DNA from: Alternaria dauci
Taxonomy: Eukaryota; Ascomycota; Dothideomycetes; Pleosporales; Pleosporaceae
Direction: 5' to 3'
Assembly: GCF_042100115.1 (NCBI RefSeq)
Contig: NC_091281.1
Location: 806,001 to 870,000 of the forward strand
Length of the DNA: 64,000 bases
Shown: positions 42,213 to 54,015 of the stretch, piece after piece
Layout of the letters: each line of letters begins with the position of its first letter
Position numbering within the stretch: the first letter of the stretch is position 1
Notes under the pieces: generated by a model
What the model was told of the DNA's origin: nothing
Seen by the model: only the letters and a program-made list of their open reading frames with translations
Databases searched by the model: none
Translations under genes and position numbers: made by a program

Positions 42213-43761
42213 ACGATACCATTTGATGGACATATGACACCGAAAGTGAGGCGTGGTGTCTTTGGGCAAATCTTCCATGACGCGTCATGACAACGTTATG
42301 TTTGAACATGAATTTACGGATTGGCGATGAACACTCGTTTGAGGATACTAGTATGAACAGTATTAGAATGAGCATGATACCATAGAATACAATAAGCATT
42401 ACCAACTATTGCCTTGCTCAACTTCGTGTTTGCCACAACGCCGCCCAAGTATAGGAGCATACGTCTGCACTATCAGTACTGCACCCTGTATCATACCGTT
42501 GGCAGTTACGTAGTTATCACACAACATACGTGGGTTGTGGCGTACTCGGAGATTTGGAAGCGAAAGAGACGAGGGTTTGGAGGTTTGGAACCGGGGTGCT
42601 GGGGATTCATGCTATAGCGTATGCCTGGTATAGCAACAGCGATGCGTGTTTCAGGGTAGACAAAACTAGATAGAGTACCGATATTTTGGGTTTGAAAGAA
42701 AGGCGGATAGGGGTGGGGCGGCACTTCAATACTCCAAGATGGATAATCTAAGAAATGAGGCGGACCTTTCAGGACGACGAGTCATGAACGTTGGTGTTCG
42801 AGTATTCTGGTGATGGTTCGGACTGGGCTGGCGCAAGATGCTAGCCATGATGAAGTAGCACTGCGTGTAGCACGCACTCCCCGGAGAACTCAAGTCATAT
42901 ACATTCCGTATTTTCCATTGCCGTACCTAGTTATCCAAAACGCAAGCAACCATCTCCACCAACTTCATCTCTCTCCTCCTCATCATCCAAACAGCAAAAG
43001 CCACCACCCAACTCGATAAGACCCCTTCTACTCAACAGGCGGGATATCGTAGAAATGTAGTCAAGATAGAGCATTAACCTAATTTCCTCGAGTAACCTGG
43101 AAGCAAGGTCATATATACAATATCGCTTCCAGCACTCTCTCCTTCAAAAACAGTCAACAAGAAAGAAAAAGCTGCGTCGCACGGATGATGCGGCGGGGTA
43201 TAGAACAGACAAAGTCAATCAGCCGGAGGTATGTCAGGGTCGTGTGTACCAGAGTGTGTGTGTGTGTGGCGTGATTACTGGGACGTCGAAGGGTATTTTT
43301 GCGCGGGACTGCGCAATCAGGCGGTGAGGGAGCGTATTAGACACTAGACCCGAAGGCAGTCTATGGTTCGCGCAGATCGTAAAGAAGCAGAACGTTTTTG
43401 GAGGTCATGACGTGTCGATGGTCCAAAGGGCTCAGGGGACGAGGACCCCTAGAGGGGTAGGAAGGACCGATCATTGGGAGACCCAAAAACCAAAGTCAAA
43501 AACAAAGAGCAGCGCGTAAAAGAACATCATCGTGGCGACATTACTATTTGTGGACGGATTCGGAGCTGATGAGGGTACTAGACCCCAGTGAGTGGACGTC
43601 TGGTGTGCTCGCGAGTAGTGGCCGTGTTACCGAACAAGGCAGTGCGGATGTGACACGACTTTTGCTCTTGCCGTACCGTATGTAAGGCGGTGGGCGATCT
43701 AGGGTAGGGGATGGCGAGGAAGCAACTAGGGAGCGTTAACAGACCAGGCTTTCAAGACATC
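42213..43761. other. Convergent 3' region of zinc-finger and SH3 genes
   Basis: 1549 bp between facing stop codons. Contains a (GT)n tract near 43252-43268. Plus- and minus-strand open frames are short and without domains. Nothing coding recognised; long for two 3' untranslated regions, so a non-coding transcript is possible. Confidence 0.5.
43252..43268. repeat. (GT)n microsatellite
   Basis: An uninterrupted run of about eight GT units in intergenic sequence between convergent genes. Confidence 0.8.
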
Positions 43762-45691
43762 TTAAGGGCTTGGAGGCATGCGGTCACCTCCACTCCCATG
43801 TCCGCCAGAGTCTGTGCTGTCGCCTTCGATGGTCTTCCTCCAGTGCTGCGGCAAGCACACGCAGACCAGGGGGAAAGCCTTGATCTCGTTGTCAGATTCA
43901 ACAGGTGATCTTCGGCCTCCGTTGCTCACGCCCGAGTCGCGTTGCTCGGCCTTTCGTGCCTCCCACTGCTCTGCCGTCTCGGAAAGTCTTACGCCTGTCG
44001 CCCAACCGTCATCCCATATACCGACGACCTTGAGCATGTCTCCTCTTTCAAGCTCGAACTCGTCACCGGCACGAGGTTGGTAGGCCCAAAGAGTGGCGAC
44101 AGTATCGTTGGGATGGATATCGTCCTGAGAATAGTAGTCTTTGAAGAATTGCAGCTGCTCAGATTGGCCAGAAGCGATACCATCTGGGCTCGAGAAGTTA
44201 CGCGTGTGGTCAGATCCAGAAAGCGGTGACGAGCTTGCTCCTAGAGCGGAGTGGCTCGATAGCGAACCTTGTCGTTTAGGGAGGTTACCGGCAAGATGGC
44301 CACGGATCGATTCGGGTGAGTCATAGGGACCAAGTTGAGAGCCACCATATGCAGTCATACGGCCGCCTCGATCGCTGGGACCTGAGGATGATGATCCTTC
44401 CAAGGCCGACATACGTTGAACACGGGCACCTGGGAGAATAGTAGCAGGCGTTTGACCGTCACCACCATAGCTCATGGGGGGAATAATACCCGCCTTGGGT
44501 GATTGATGTCGCGAAGGAGATGGCGTGTTGAATACGCTACCAGCCTGACTGTTCTTCTGGTGTCGCCTTCGCATGCAGCAGAAGACAATAGCTGCAATAA
44601 TCAGGGCGGCGCCGATGAGTGATCCAATAACGATACCAGCAATGGCACCTCCAGAAAGACCAGAACCGGGATCACGTCCACCAGATCCACCACCTCCTGT
44701 GGAGCTTGGAGATCCAGATGAGGTGCTCGAGGGGAACACTGGAGGCATCGAAACCGTTGTGGGTAGATCAACACCTACGCAGCGCGACTCGACGTTCGCA
44801 TTGACGCAGCAAGAATCTGTAGAGTTGACGGTGCTTGAGCCACAGAAGAGGCACAATCCTTGGAGGTTACCTTGGTATCCACATTCGTCGGGCTCGTTTT
44901 CGGTTGCATCGATACAGTTGCTGCTGAGTGAGCTGGCAGGGTTGGAACAGCGAGCGAAGTCGGAACGAATTTCTGGAACCGCATTGTTACCAGGTGTACC
45001 GCACAGGTCCGGACTGGATACGATGACTTGTTCGCTGATAGCAAAGTCAGCCTGCGTTTGTTAGCATCACAATACGGTGTAATATCGGGAACGTGGTTAC
45101 GTACGCAAGCATCTGCGCAAAGCGGAACTGCGGCCGTGTCGCCAAGTCCGCATGTCGTCCTAGAAGACTGGATGATGAGGTTACAGAGGACTGTTCTTGT
45201 GTAACGAGCATAGAGATTGGCGGTGCTAGTGAGGTTGACGCTTGAGCATCCTAATATGTCTTGGTACCTGGGATGTGTTAGTCTGCCAATGCCATTGAGC
45301 AGTCGTGTGGCACGACGAGGACTAGACTGACTGTCGCTGCGCGTATCCAGTTGCAATGTAATCGATCAAGCCTTTGTCGAAGGACTGGGTGTCAGACACG
45401 AATTGGAGGAAAGGGCTGTTTACGACCAAGATTAGTCACCACTTGACATATCTAGTTATGTTGGACGTACAAGTTGCCGGTCAGATTCGTGTCGACGGAA
45501 GCAGTACTGAAGGCCGGGCAGGCTGTTGAGCCCTGGAGCGATACGCAACTCTGCTGGGCCATGGTTGCCGGTACAGAGGCGGCGACCAGAGCAACTGCAA
45601 AGACGCGGGCCCTTTTTGTGCCTGAACGTGATTGCTTTTGAGAACAGGAGGCGGTAGCGCGAGCATTGTCGCAGCACAGGCACAGGCGCAT
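43762..45691 (-). CDS. Single-pass membrane protein with Cys-rich ectodomain and cytosolic SH3 domain
   Basis: Type I layout of 585 residues from four exons: 45691-45471, 45415-45332, 45267-45105, 45051-43762 (introns 55, 64 and 53 nt). A hydrophobic signal-like segment (VFAVALVAASVPATMAQ) follows a basic lead of about 28 residues. The ectodomain of about 200 residues has regularly spaced cysteines (DILGCSSVNL, LCNLIIQSSRTTCGLGD, LCADACADF, LCLFCGSSTV, SCCVNANVESRC). A Ser/Thr/Gly-rich stalk precedes one transmembrane helix (AIAGIVIGSLIGAALIIAAI) with the CCMRRRH stop-transfer. The cytosolic Ser/Pro/Gly-rich linker ends in an SH3 domain (ATLWAYQPRAGDEFELERGD, MLKVVGIWDDGWATGVRL, FPLVCVCLP). 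The architecture resembles yeast Fus1 but the sequence is not clearly orthologous. It may couple wall or surface sensing to polarity proteins; that is inference. Confidence 0.9.
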
Positions 45692-48600
45692 GCTGATGAT
45701 GTTGGTACGCGCAGAAGCTGTATGACTAGTCGATGATTTGCAGTCCTAGGATGTGGCCGCGGCGGAGTAAGGCTGTCGAGGATGACGGGCCAGTAGGAGA
45801 CGCGCAGCTTCACGAGTCCATTCGCGACATGTAGATGGGGCGTCGGGCGGTGTATATCGATGTACTTGTCGTGGACCCAAGAGGATTAGAAAGTAGAGAC
45901 CGTATCGATTGCGTGCCGGTCTAAGAAGGGAAGGAGAGAGCCTGGCTCGCAGCGGCAGAAAGAGCGTACTGGGTAGGGAAGCTGCGACGGGTCTCTACAG
46001 TGGAGAGAGGAAGGCACGCGCTTGAGCCTTGGGGGATGGTCAACACGCACGAACAGCGAAGCTACCGTGTCGGTTAGCTTCTTCCTGGGCGCCAGGGTCA
46101 GGGGTCCGCTCTGGCTGTGCCCTTGATTGGCCCGACCCTGCCGGCGGGAAATGAGCGCGAAGCCTGTTCCTGGCCTAAAATTATCTCTCCGACGATGCTT
46201 TTCGTCTCAGGTTCCTGGCTGCGGATTGCGACTCGAGCTGGTCGAGTGATGAGGTCCAACACTGCCCATGCCATCCACCATCTTTGTCGACCCACTGCAT
46301 ATCCACTGTGTGCAACGTGTCGACGGGAGCTCGCAGCTCTCCACACCTGGGCCTTCTGCTGGCCTGCAGCACGGCGCATGCGGTATAGCGCCTGACTGCA
46401 TGCGCTAGCCAACCTCATGTGCTTGGTCCGCTGTTTCAATATACAATAAATACTACCCTCACCGCGCAACCGGTCCGCTTCGGCTGGCCTTGCTATGTTG
46501 CAGCGCATAACGTCGAGCTTGTGCCCGAGACTGTCCCGCCTTAGTACTACCATCGCTTCGTCTATGCGACGTCGTTGTGCGCGTTTCGAACAGCGCATGG
46601 AGCTGGCGGACCCTCCAGCCACTTGCTTAGCGTCTTCCGTGCCTCTGTTTACTGCACTTCTTCTGCGCTGACCCTCGGCCCTTTCCTTCTCCGGACTAGC
46701 TAGCGGCCCGTTCCCCTCCCTGAACCATTGTTTGTGAGCAACGAGCCTGCGAAGATCTCTGCCCCCGATCTGCATCTACACCCTATTCAATTCTTAGTAC
46801 ACAGCCCACCATGTGGAGAAGCATGTTGCATCTTGTGGATTCTGTCGGCACGAGTATTGAGGGCTGACTTTGACCTTGACTTGGAGCATGCCATCCTTGA
46901 AGTCGTGCAACGGGCCGTAAGCATTTCCAAACTACGTCCATCCTTCTTCTTTAGCCTTGGACCCAGACTCTATCTTCGTTATTTACTACGTTTGATTTCT
47001 CAACAGCCTATGTGCGTCTCCACTTCTAGAGTCGACGTCTTCAAACATCTCTTTATTATCCTGGATCCCTTGTGTTTGGATATCACCACCCAGTCTGTCA
47101 ACATGTCATTGTACATGGGCTCCTTGTTCTCAATCGCCATTTGCATTGCTCTGCCGCCTCATGGTATCCATAACGCCCAGGCTCGGGGCATCTGACGTTG
47201 CCTGTTTGAACTTCAGGCTTTGCTGGGATATGGTCAATGCGACTAGGCAAACTCAACTGCCGGATTTCAGTCTATTGAAAACTATTGTACGTGATTATTC
47301 ACGTGTCGCTAACTTTAGGTAGTCAAGTACTATATCAACGTCTACTTGGGTACAACCTATCCATAGTTAATATAGAATCGCCATGAACTTCTATTGTGAT
47401 ACGCCAATGCATGAGAGCTACTGTGTCCCCCAGAGATGACCTTCGCAGTAAAGAAACCTTTTCAAAGGACGCTTCAGCAAGATTCTCGCTATTAGATGTA
47501 CCAAAAGTTACTTTGTCTTCCATATTAGTTTACCGACCGCACTGGCCGCCAAAACAACCGCGAAGACGCCATTTTGGCTTTCGCCCAGGTCGAAACTCAA
47601 GTTCCAATACCAAGCATAATCATATACGATGCAGATATCTCGAATAATCTAGGTTTTAGGCAGATGTTAATAGGGTGGGTGATGCATGCACACCCATCAC
47701 ACGAAGTCCGACATGGAGTATCAGTGATGAAGACAGGCTTGCTAGTTCCGAAGCTTGCAAGATACATGGCACAATCCTTCAATGTCAAGCTATCAGGCAG
47801 TGGCAATTTGACGCCCATCAACGAATGTGCTCTCAGCTCTGGTCCATACTCCATGTGTACTATGGGCGAGATCATCTACCCTGCGTTTTTCAGAGCCGAC
47901 AACATGTGCTTGGACTCTCCCCATGGACCTTTTCGGGGTAGCCATAAATATCTCAATATCCAAGCCGTATTTTCTGGCCTGAGAGCTGTGATTCCACGAC
48001 TCTTTCCAGACGACAGCATATCAGCAAAATACACAGCCCTGTAACCGTGATACAAGTACCCCAAACACCCTAATCAATGTTGGAGGTGACCAAGTCTCAA
48101 GAGTAGAGTATGAACTCATGACCACATTTCCTCCTTACGCCATTGCCTAACTACTCCAGTTTCTCAGGGAACCTTCCTGTGCCACTCATCCTATAGATAC
48201 CACCAACACCACCTCGGAAGTATGCACAACAGAACTAGAACATGACGAAACAGCCTGTCCAAAAAGCCAATTCTTTGCTGAGATGTCCGCAATTCGTCCT
48301 GCTTGATTCAGAGCCTTCGAGACGGAAAGGAGCAGGTCCGATGTGTTCATTCTGTTGGATACGTGTAAGAATGGCATGACAGTCGATGAGGTGAGTGAGT
48401 GGCTAGATGTTACTGTCAAGGGGAAAGAGCCTAAGGGCACTTTGATAGATGCGTGTCGAAAGCCGCTGGTGTTGCATAGATGATGGCGTGAGAACACTGT
48501 AAGCCTGGATTAAGAAATATTCAATAAAGTAGTTGAGATATTCCGGTTTCTCGGATATCTCAGAATGTTTTTCAAGTCTATTGCGCCGTAAGCTCTAGCC

Positions 48601-48747
48601 CATGCCTTGTAGTTTCACGTCCAAAACACGATTGGGTATCATTCAACGCCAGGTCCTCCGCGTCTCTCCATCCCTCATCCTTGGCCGCGTCTTTCTTCCT
48701 AGTATACGAAATACCGAATCGAGCCAGCAGCCACGCAAAGACATCTC
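45692..48747. other. Gene-poor 3 kb between SH3 gene and VPS25
   Basis: Contains the SH3-gene promoter next to 45692. The longer open frames (225 codons minus at 46775-46098, 155 codons plus at 46728-47195, 156 codons plus at 47574-48044) have no domain I recognise. A caspase-like fragment near 48.3 kb is listed separately. Otherwise nothing clear; a decayed gene is possible. Confidence 0.45.
48151..48483 (+). pseudogene. Possible decayed caspase-like fragment (DxCxxG motif)
   Basis: A plus-strand frame open from 48151 is interrupted by TGA at 48304-48306 and ends at TGA 48481. Downstream of the internal stop it reads SDVFILLDTCKNG, matching the core strand and catalytic cysteine loop of caspase/metacaspase-fold proteases (hydrophobic strand, then D-x-C-x-x-G). 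The residues before the stop are Thr/Glu/Cys rich. I could not find the partner catalytic His (GHG-type) upstream in frame, so the fragment would be incomplete. It may be chance; an intron spanning the stop is the alternative to decay. Confidence 0.25.
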
Positions 48748-49398
48748 TTAAAAGAACTTGACACCTTCTCCCTCGCCTCCAGACCCGAAAACCTGCGCCT
48801 TACCCCTCTTCACGCAAACCCCCAAACTCTTCTGCAACAACTCCATATCCATTCCATAAAACTCTTTCCTGCGGCTTGCGTCCCCTTCAACAATCTCGTA
48901 CAAGGTCAGCACTGTACCCTTTTGTCCCGTCCTCTCCACCCATTCCTCAAACGCCGCAGCCCACTCCTCAGGTCTCCGCCAATATATCCACGCCTTGCCT
49001 CCTTCACCCTCTTCGCCCGGCTTCGCTCCCTTCTTGGACGAGCTGGTATTTATAAACTCTGCGCGATTTCCGCCTTCGGGAGAGGCCATGTACGTGAGGA
49101 TGGCTTTTGCGTCGCGGAGGGAGAGGCTCCGGCGAAGGGTCGCGTTTGTGAAGAGGGGAGTTGGGAGCGCGTCGATGAGGGAGAGGGTGAAGATGCGGTT
49201 GTGGCGACAGTAAGATTGGATGAGGGTCGACCAGGAAGCTAATTGTGAGGACCGTGTGCTGGCAACGGGCTGGAGGGTGAAGAAGGGTGGGAAGGAGTAT
49301 TGTGGTGGGAAGACGAAGTTTGGGTTCGTGAGGGTGGTTGCTGTCGAGGGTGTTGGTGTGGACGTTGTTGAGGCAGGGTAAGGGGATGCTGCCGCCAT
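48748..49398 (-). CDS. VPS25: ESCRT-II subunit VPS25
   Basis: Endosomal sorting complex subunit that recruits ESCRT-III (Vps20) during multivesicular body formation. One exon, 216 residues. After a Thr/Pro-rich lead of about 28 residues, the first winged helix begins at YSFPPFFTLQPVASTRSSQ and includes WSTLIQSYCRHNRIFTLSLI. The second is visible in IYWRRPEEWAAAFEEWVERT, GQKGTVLTLYEIVEGD, and ends LGVCVKRGKAQVFGSGGEGE then GVKFF, the canonical family C-terminus. Length and motifs match VPS25 throughout. Start chosen at the first ATG in frame. Confidence 0.96.
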   Translation of the reverse strand: MAAASPYPASTTSTPTPSTATTLTNPNFVFPPQYSFPPFFTLQPVASTRSSQLASWSTLIQSYCRHNRIFTLSLIDALPTPLFTNATLRRSLSLRDAKAILTYMASPEGGNRAEFINTSSSKKGAKPGEEGEGGKAWIYWRRPEEWAAAFEEWVERTGQKGTVLTLYEIVEGDASRRKEFYGMDMELLQKSLGVCVKRGKAQVFGSGGEGEGVKFF

Positions 49399-50042
49399 GG
49401 TCGATACGGCGGTAATACTGGACTTGCAGAGGATGCGAGGGTATCAAACTTGTGTTGCGTTGCGCGTGTGGAACGTTGATGGTTGGGGCGCGTTGATGGA
49501 GGTCTGCGGGGACTTTGCGACGTCATTGGTTGCTTGGCTTGGGCACCACGACAAAACATAGGTAATGCACTGCTAGGTAGAACATGCGCTTCCAAGCACC
49601 TCACCTGTAATAAGCCATTCAGAACAATCATGTGGAACCTTTTGCCCTTGGAAAGTCTGACCACAATGTGAGGATGGTGGGTAGCTCCGTTAAAGTCGAT
49701 TACTGATTTGATCACATGTTGTTGAAAAAAAAGACCAGTAAGGCGGAGTACGGTTCTTGTACACTTGACGGTACCACTGGCAGCACAATATGGCACTGTT
49801 TCAGTAAGAAGTAAGGGATACTTTCATAGATACCATTATTCGTTATGCTCAAACATTTACAACTTATTGTCTCAAACACTCCAGCGGTGAGGGCGAAGCC
49901 AACAGATGCCAGAGCCAGTCTCATTCCCTTCAAGATGCCCAGCCGCCATAACAATATGCGTAAAAAGGAGTCGATAGGTTGACAAATATGCGAATGCAAT
50001 GTCTCGGTAGACACGTGCTCTGCGATTCACCCCACACCATGT
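49399..50042. other. Intergenic: VPS25 promoter
   Basis: 644 bp between two minus-strand genes, AT-rich toward 49800. No supported open frame. Confidence 0.5.
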
Positions 50043-50589
50043 TTACCGCCACCCCCTTCTCTTCTGCTGCTGTTGCGCACTCGCCCTCATCCTAATTTGA
50101 TCCTCCTTCTGCTGTTGGAATCCCTTGACCTCTTGGCTATACATCTCATACTGTCCCAGCCAGTACTCGACCAAGCCTTGCACATCTTGTACAAAGCCCT
50201 CAGGCCCCCTGTTGTATACCCAGAAGCCCACGACGAGGATCCCGCCCCACAAGGCCAGGCGCAAGGCCAGGTTCACCCAGAAGATGACGGCTCGGTACAT
50301 CATGTCCAGTATCTTGAGCGAGATGAAGAATATGGCGAGCAGAGCGAGGACCGTGGCGACATCGGGCTGGGTGATGAGTTTGTTGAGGAGAGGCGAGAGG
50401 TGCGTGGTCAGGGTGCGCGAGATGCCGAGGAAAGTTGTGAGGAGTTGGAGGAGTGGGCTTGCGAAGGAGGGTGGGAGGAAGCGCGGGATGAGAGCTGCGT
50501 AGTCTGGCAGTGCATGTTAGCAGAGTGCATTGCGACACGATGACATGACAGTAAGCACATCGTCGAGGCTTACCTTGTATAAAGTCCAT
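50043..50589 (-). CDS. APQ12: APQ12-family nuclear envelope/nuclear pore biogenesis protein
   Basis: Nuclear-envelope/ER membrane protein of the APQ12 family, needed in yeast for membrane fluidity and pore assembly. Two exons: 50589-50574 (16 nt, MDFIQ plus one base) and 50503-50043, with a 70-nt intron ending CTGCCAG; 158 residues. The joined start reads MDFIQDYAALIPRFLPPSFA. Two hydrophobic helices follow, ATVLALLAIFFISLKILDMM and FWVNLALRLALWGGILVVGF, split by YRAVI. After WVYNRGPEGFVQDVQGLVEY comes a polar Gln/Arg-rich tail (QQKEDQIRMRASAQQQQKRR). The tiny first exon is supported by the clean phase. Family call is good; exact role in this fungus is by homology. Confidence 0.9.
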
Positions 50590-51871
50590 GCTGGGCGGGT
50601 TTGCGACTGGACGTGCAGGTGTCGAGTACCAGACGCGATGAACGCGTTGTGGGGGGTGTGCAAAAGGCGAGTTCGCGTTCGCGCTTGCAACTGATCTGCG
50701 CGCACAGGGAGTGGCTGACTGGAGCGACGCGTGGTAGATGGGGAGACGAGCACGCGATGAGTTTCTTGTTGTGTGGCCAATATTTTGCCTGTTTGCACAG
50801 CGGTTACGGTGACAGCTGTCCACGTCGACCCACTTAAACGCTTTCACCCAGGCCACGCAGCTCAACACACCTAATCCTGGCTGCACATCATCCGCCCGGC
50901 TCGCTTGCTTAGTCACTCACCACCTTTCACCAGAATCCACTCGTGATGCGCAAGAGTAACACACGCCCGAACATGACACTCCACCACCCTGCGTCTTGCA
51001 TCTCAGCCCCATCTGCACCACGACTGCGCGTCATATCGCGGGGTATACCCGGTCTGACAATGCGGTCAACTTCTTGTGCACGGGAGGCGCGATCGCGCAT
51101 GAATCGCCTCCCCGTCGCTTTTCGATAGCCCATGTGGAGTCGAGTGGAGATCGCGGCCGGGCACAAGTTTCAGATCTAGTATTGCAAATTCTGGGGTCTT
51201 GAACTGGCGGTGTAGACCACGTTTTTTTTTCCTGTATGTTCCATGGACCACTGGTGCCGTCGGTGGAAAACGGCCGTTGCCGAGATGCCGCTTCGGCTGA
51301 TGTCGTGGTCTGTGGTTCTGTGCAGGGCGGATTGCGCAATCAAGGAACATCACTGCAGTATTGGCAAAGTGTCAGATGATGATGTGTATATTTTCTTTCT
51401 TCTGGGAATCGAGGACTAGCCTCTCACAGTGCTACGACTGCTTCCTCAAGTACAAGTGTGGCTATCTACTGGTTCCCCTTCATGCGCCTTGTTCGGCACT
51501 AACTTGCTTCATCCTCCAACTGAAAGAAACAAAAGAGGCCCAAGGCCTGTGTAGTGACACAAAGGTCTGGTATCATAGATGCAAAGCGCCGCCCAACGCC
51601 AAAACCCAAAAGACAGAATCATGTCCAGTCGTAAAGTATGTATGCGAAGCGAAGGTCGTAAAAGTGAAGTGTGGACTGGTGTCGCGACAGTCTCGATGGG
51701 TGTACAGCAGGAAGCGGTGCGTTGTGACACAGGCAGGTGTCAGCTATGTATCACTCATTCTTGAGTGCATTGGACAGGCTGCAGGCGGTACATGTGACCG
51801 CTTCGAGCGGGCATGTTTCAAAGTTGATGATGACTTGGTTGAGTTGGAATCATGTCAAGTGACACTAGCCT
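50590..51871. other. Intergenic between APQ12 and a single-pass protein gene
   Basis: 1282 bp, containing the APQ12 promoter. A 188-codon plus-strand frame (51361-51927) is Cys/Lys-rich, has no ATG that looks natural and runs antisense into the next gene; I do not accept it. Confidence 0.5.
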
Positions 51872-52459
51872 TCAAATCCAGCGTCCGGCCCCTCTCTGTT
51901 GGGTGCCGTACTCCAAGTCGAAGTTGAATCGGAAAGCAGATGTTTCGTCAACGGATGGGTAATGAATTAAAGGCTGAGATCGATGTGAAGATGTGGAGCC
52001 CCGACTAAACTCGCCGCTTGGTGAGTTCGGTGAGTAAGGCGTCGGAGGTCGATCTGCGATAGACGAAGCTACACTCGACTTCCTTCGTGCACGCTCAGGC
52101 TTTCTTATTGAGCTGGTCGGCGACTTTAGTGAAGCCATGTCGGTTAATGACGGTGTCCGTGGAGGGAACTCGTATGTGCTGAGCTCCTTCTCGAACACGG
52201 TAGTGGCTCTAGGAGATACTTGTTCCCGTAGGACAGCTGGCCGCATGCCGTACTTCTCCGGTCGCTGGGTATATTGGCTAGGCCGTCTCCAGGATTCAAA
52301 CTCGGCGTCGTCGAGTGGTGTGACTGCTCGCAGGGAGAAGCCCCGCATCCGTCTTTGAGATCTCTTCCAACAGAAGAGAAGGGCAACGGCAACGGCCGTC
52401 AGAACGAGAGTGCCTGCTACAGCGCCGAGGATGATCCAGACTTTTGTTTCTTGCTCCAT
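51872..52459 (-). CDS. Small single-pass membrane protein, unknown function
   Basis: 195 residues, one exon. MEQETKVWIILGAVAGTLVL opens directly into a transmembrane helix of about 23 residues ending CWKRSQRRMRG, so the N-terminus is outside and about 160 residues are cytosolic. The tail is Ser/Pro/Arg rich (RPSQYTQRPEKYGMRPAV, SPTSSIRKPERARRKSSV) with phosphorylation-like RRKSS, and ends YGTQQRGAGRWI. Coding is supported by the sensible TM-then-basic-stop-transfer layout; no family recognised. It could be the 3' exon of a longer secreted-ectodomain gene, since no signal peptide precedes the helix. Confidence 0.65.
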   Translation of the reverse strand: MEQETKVWIILGAVAGTLVLTAVAVALLFCWKRSQRRMRGFSLRAVTPLDDAEFESWRRPSQYTQRPEKYGMRPAVLREQVSPRATTVFEKELSTYEFPPRTPSLTDMASLKSPTSSIRKPERARRKSSVASSIADRPPTPYSPNSPSGEFSRGSTSSHRSQPLIHYPSVDETSAFRFNFDLEYGTQQRGAGRWI

Positions 52460-54015
52460 GGTTGTGCTGGTGGTACGTATGTGAGGTGTGAATGCTGAAC
52501 GGGAGTGTTGGTGACAAGTACTCAGGGACTGTTGCGATCGTCGTTGTCGCTATTTTGAGCAGACCCTGAGGGTGTATTGGAAAGAAGATCCAAAAGGAAT
52601 ATATGAGAGAGAGTGGCGTTGATCAGATAACAACCATGCTGGCTGTGGCTGCGGTAGATGCGGCTACTCCAGAGAGGTGGCGGTCGACGAAACGATGGTA
52701 TTAATCTTGAGCCCACTTCTGTCTGATGGGAACCTTGGAGGGCGATGCGGATAAAGTAATGCGGGAAGGTGGCGGCGGAGGGGCTCGGAGAGCGGAAACC
52801 TGGGTCATGCGTCTACTACCCTCGCTCCACTGCAGCGTAGTAGGGACTGATGGTATGCACCTAGCGCCACAAAACGAGGCAGGACAAAGAACGGTCCTTC
52901 GGTAGAGCGCAACGATGGCGCACCGAGTGAGAGGAGTGTTGCGGGTTATAGAGACGGCACAAGCTTGGCTTGAGGCGACATGCAGGTACAGAAGCGTACT
53001 TGATGGTGGGTTGCGAAGTTTGTTAGTACGGCAGACTCATGGAAATATCGGTGAGCAGTGCACTAAGAGCAATCCATGATGGGCTAATTTCGACAACCTT
53101 GGAACGACACCCCGCCGTTGGCGATGGCGCAAGTACCGGGATAGGCAATTCCACCGTGCCTGCAGCAGGGGCCTGACACTCCCGTCCAGTATATGCCATT
53201 GCAGAGGCGTGAAGCGGGCAACGTGGCGTCGTCGAGGTCAGCACGATGTTGGTATTTGACAGCACACCATCACCTCACAGCGAATCCAAGGGCAGAAGTC
53301 GGCTTCAGCCTCAGCAGACTGACACCGAGGGCTTGCGAGCGAGGGCAGCCGCGCACCCGCAACGAAGTGTTTCTTTTTTCTTCGTCGAAATGCTTCTTGC
53401 ATGGCTAGAGGGCCGAGTACGAATGAGGGACAAGCAAACGTTTGGTTTGGCTGAGGGGGCGTGTGTCGGTCGGAAAGTTCGCTTGGAGCAAAGCAGGGCA
53501 CTGACACGACGTCGATCTATCAAACCCCACCAACTGCAATTAGCATCGCTCCCTTCCAGGCACTGGCCAATCCCGTGTCGGGCTTTAGGTGCGTCCCGCG
53601 ATAGCTTCCTGTCAAGGTTCTTTATCTTAGGCCCTCGACGGAGCGCATCCAGATTCTGATGGTGTGAGCCTTTCCAAGCCCATAGCTGCTGTGGCTCGTC
53701 ACCACCTCGACTCGCCCCTGTGCCAAACAAGTTTCGGTGCCGACAGCTGGAGCGTAAGCGATGCTGAACACTACTGGTCGATACCACAACCACTTGAACT
53801 GGCTTATAGGCTAGAAGCCGAGCGTTCCTGACTATCGCACAACCCTGGCACCGACGGTTTTGTGCAGCAAACCGGGCATTATAGCGCAAACGCACCGACA
53901 TGTTCCTTGGCAAGAACGGTTGCTTGGTCGCCAGCGTGCCAGGTCATTCATTGTTCATCATCTCCGATGCTTCATCGCGGGGCCGTCTCGATAACCGCCA
54001 ATAGCGCTTCAGGCC

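Noticed and set aside
46098..46775. 225-codon minus-strand open frame
   Set aside because: Arg/Ala/Gln-rich composition with no domain, no splice partners and no conserved start; typical of GC-rich non-coding sequence.
51361..51927. 188-codon Cys/Lys-rich plus-strand frame
   Set aside because: Starts at a non-ATG codon and runs antisense into a better supported minus-strand gene; cysteine spacing is irregular.
53311..53913. 200-codon minus-strand open frame
   Set aside because: Arg/Ser/Cys-rich, no hydrophobic core or motif; the opposite strand is equally open.
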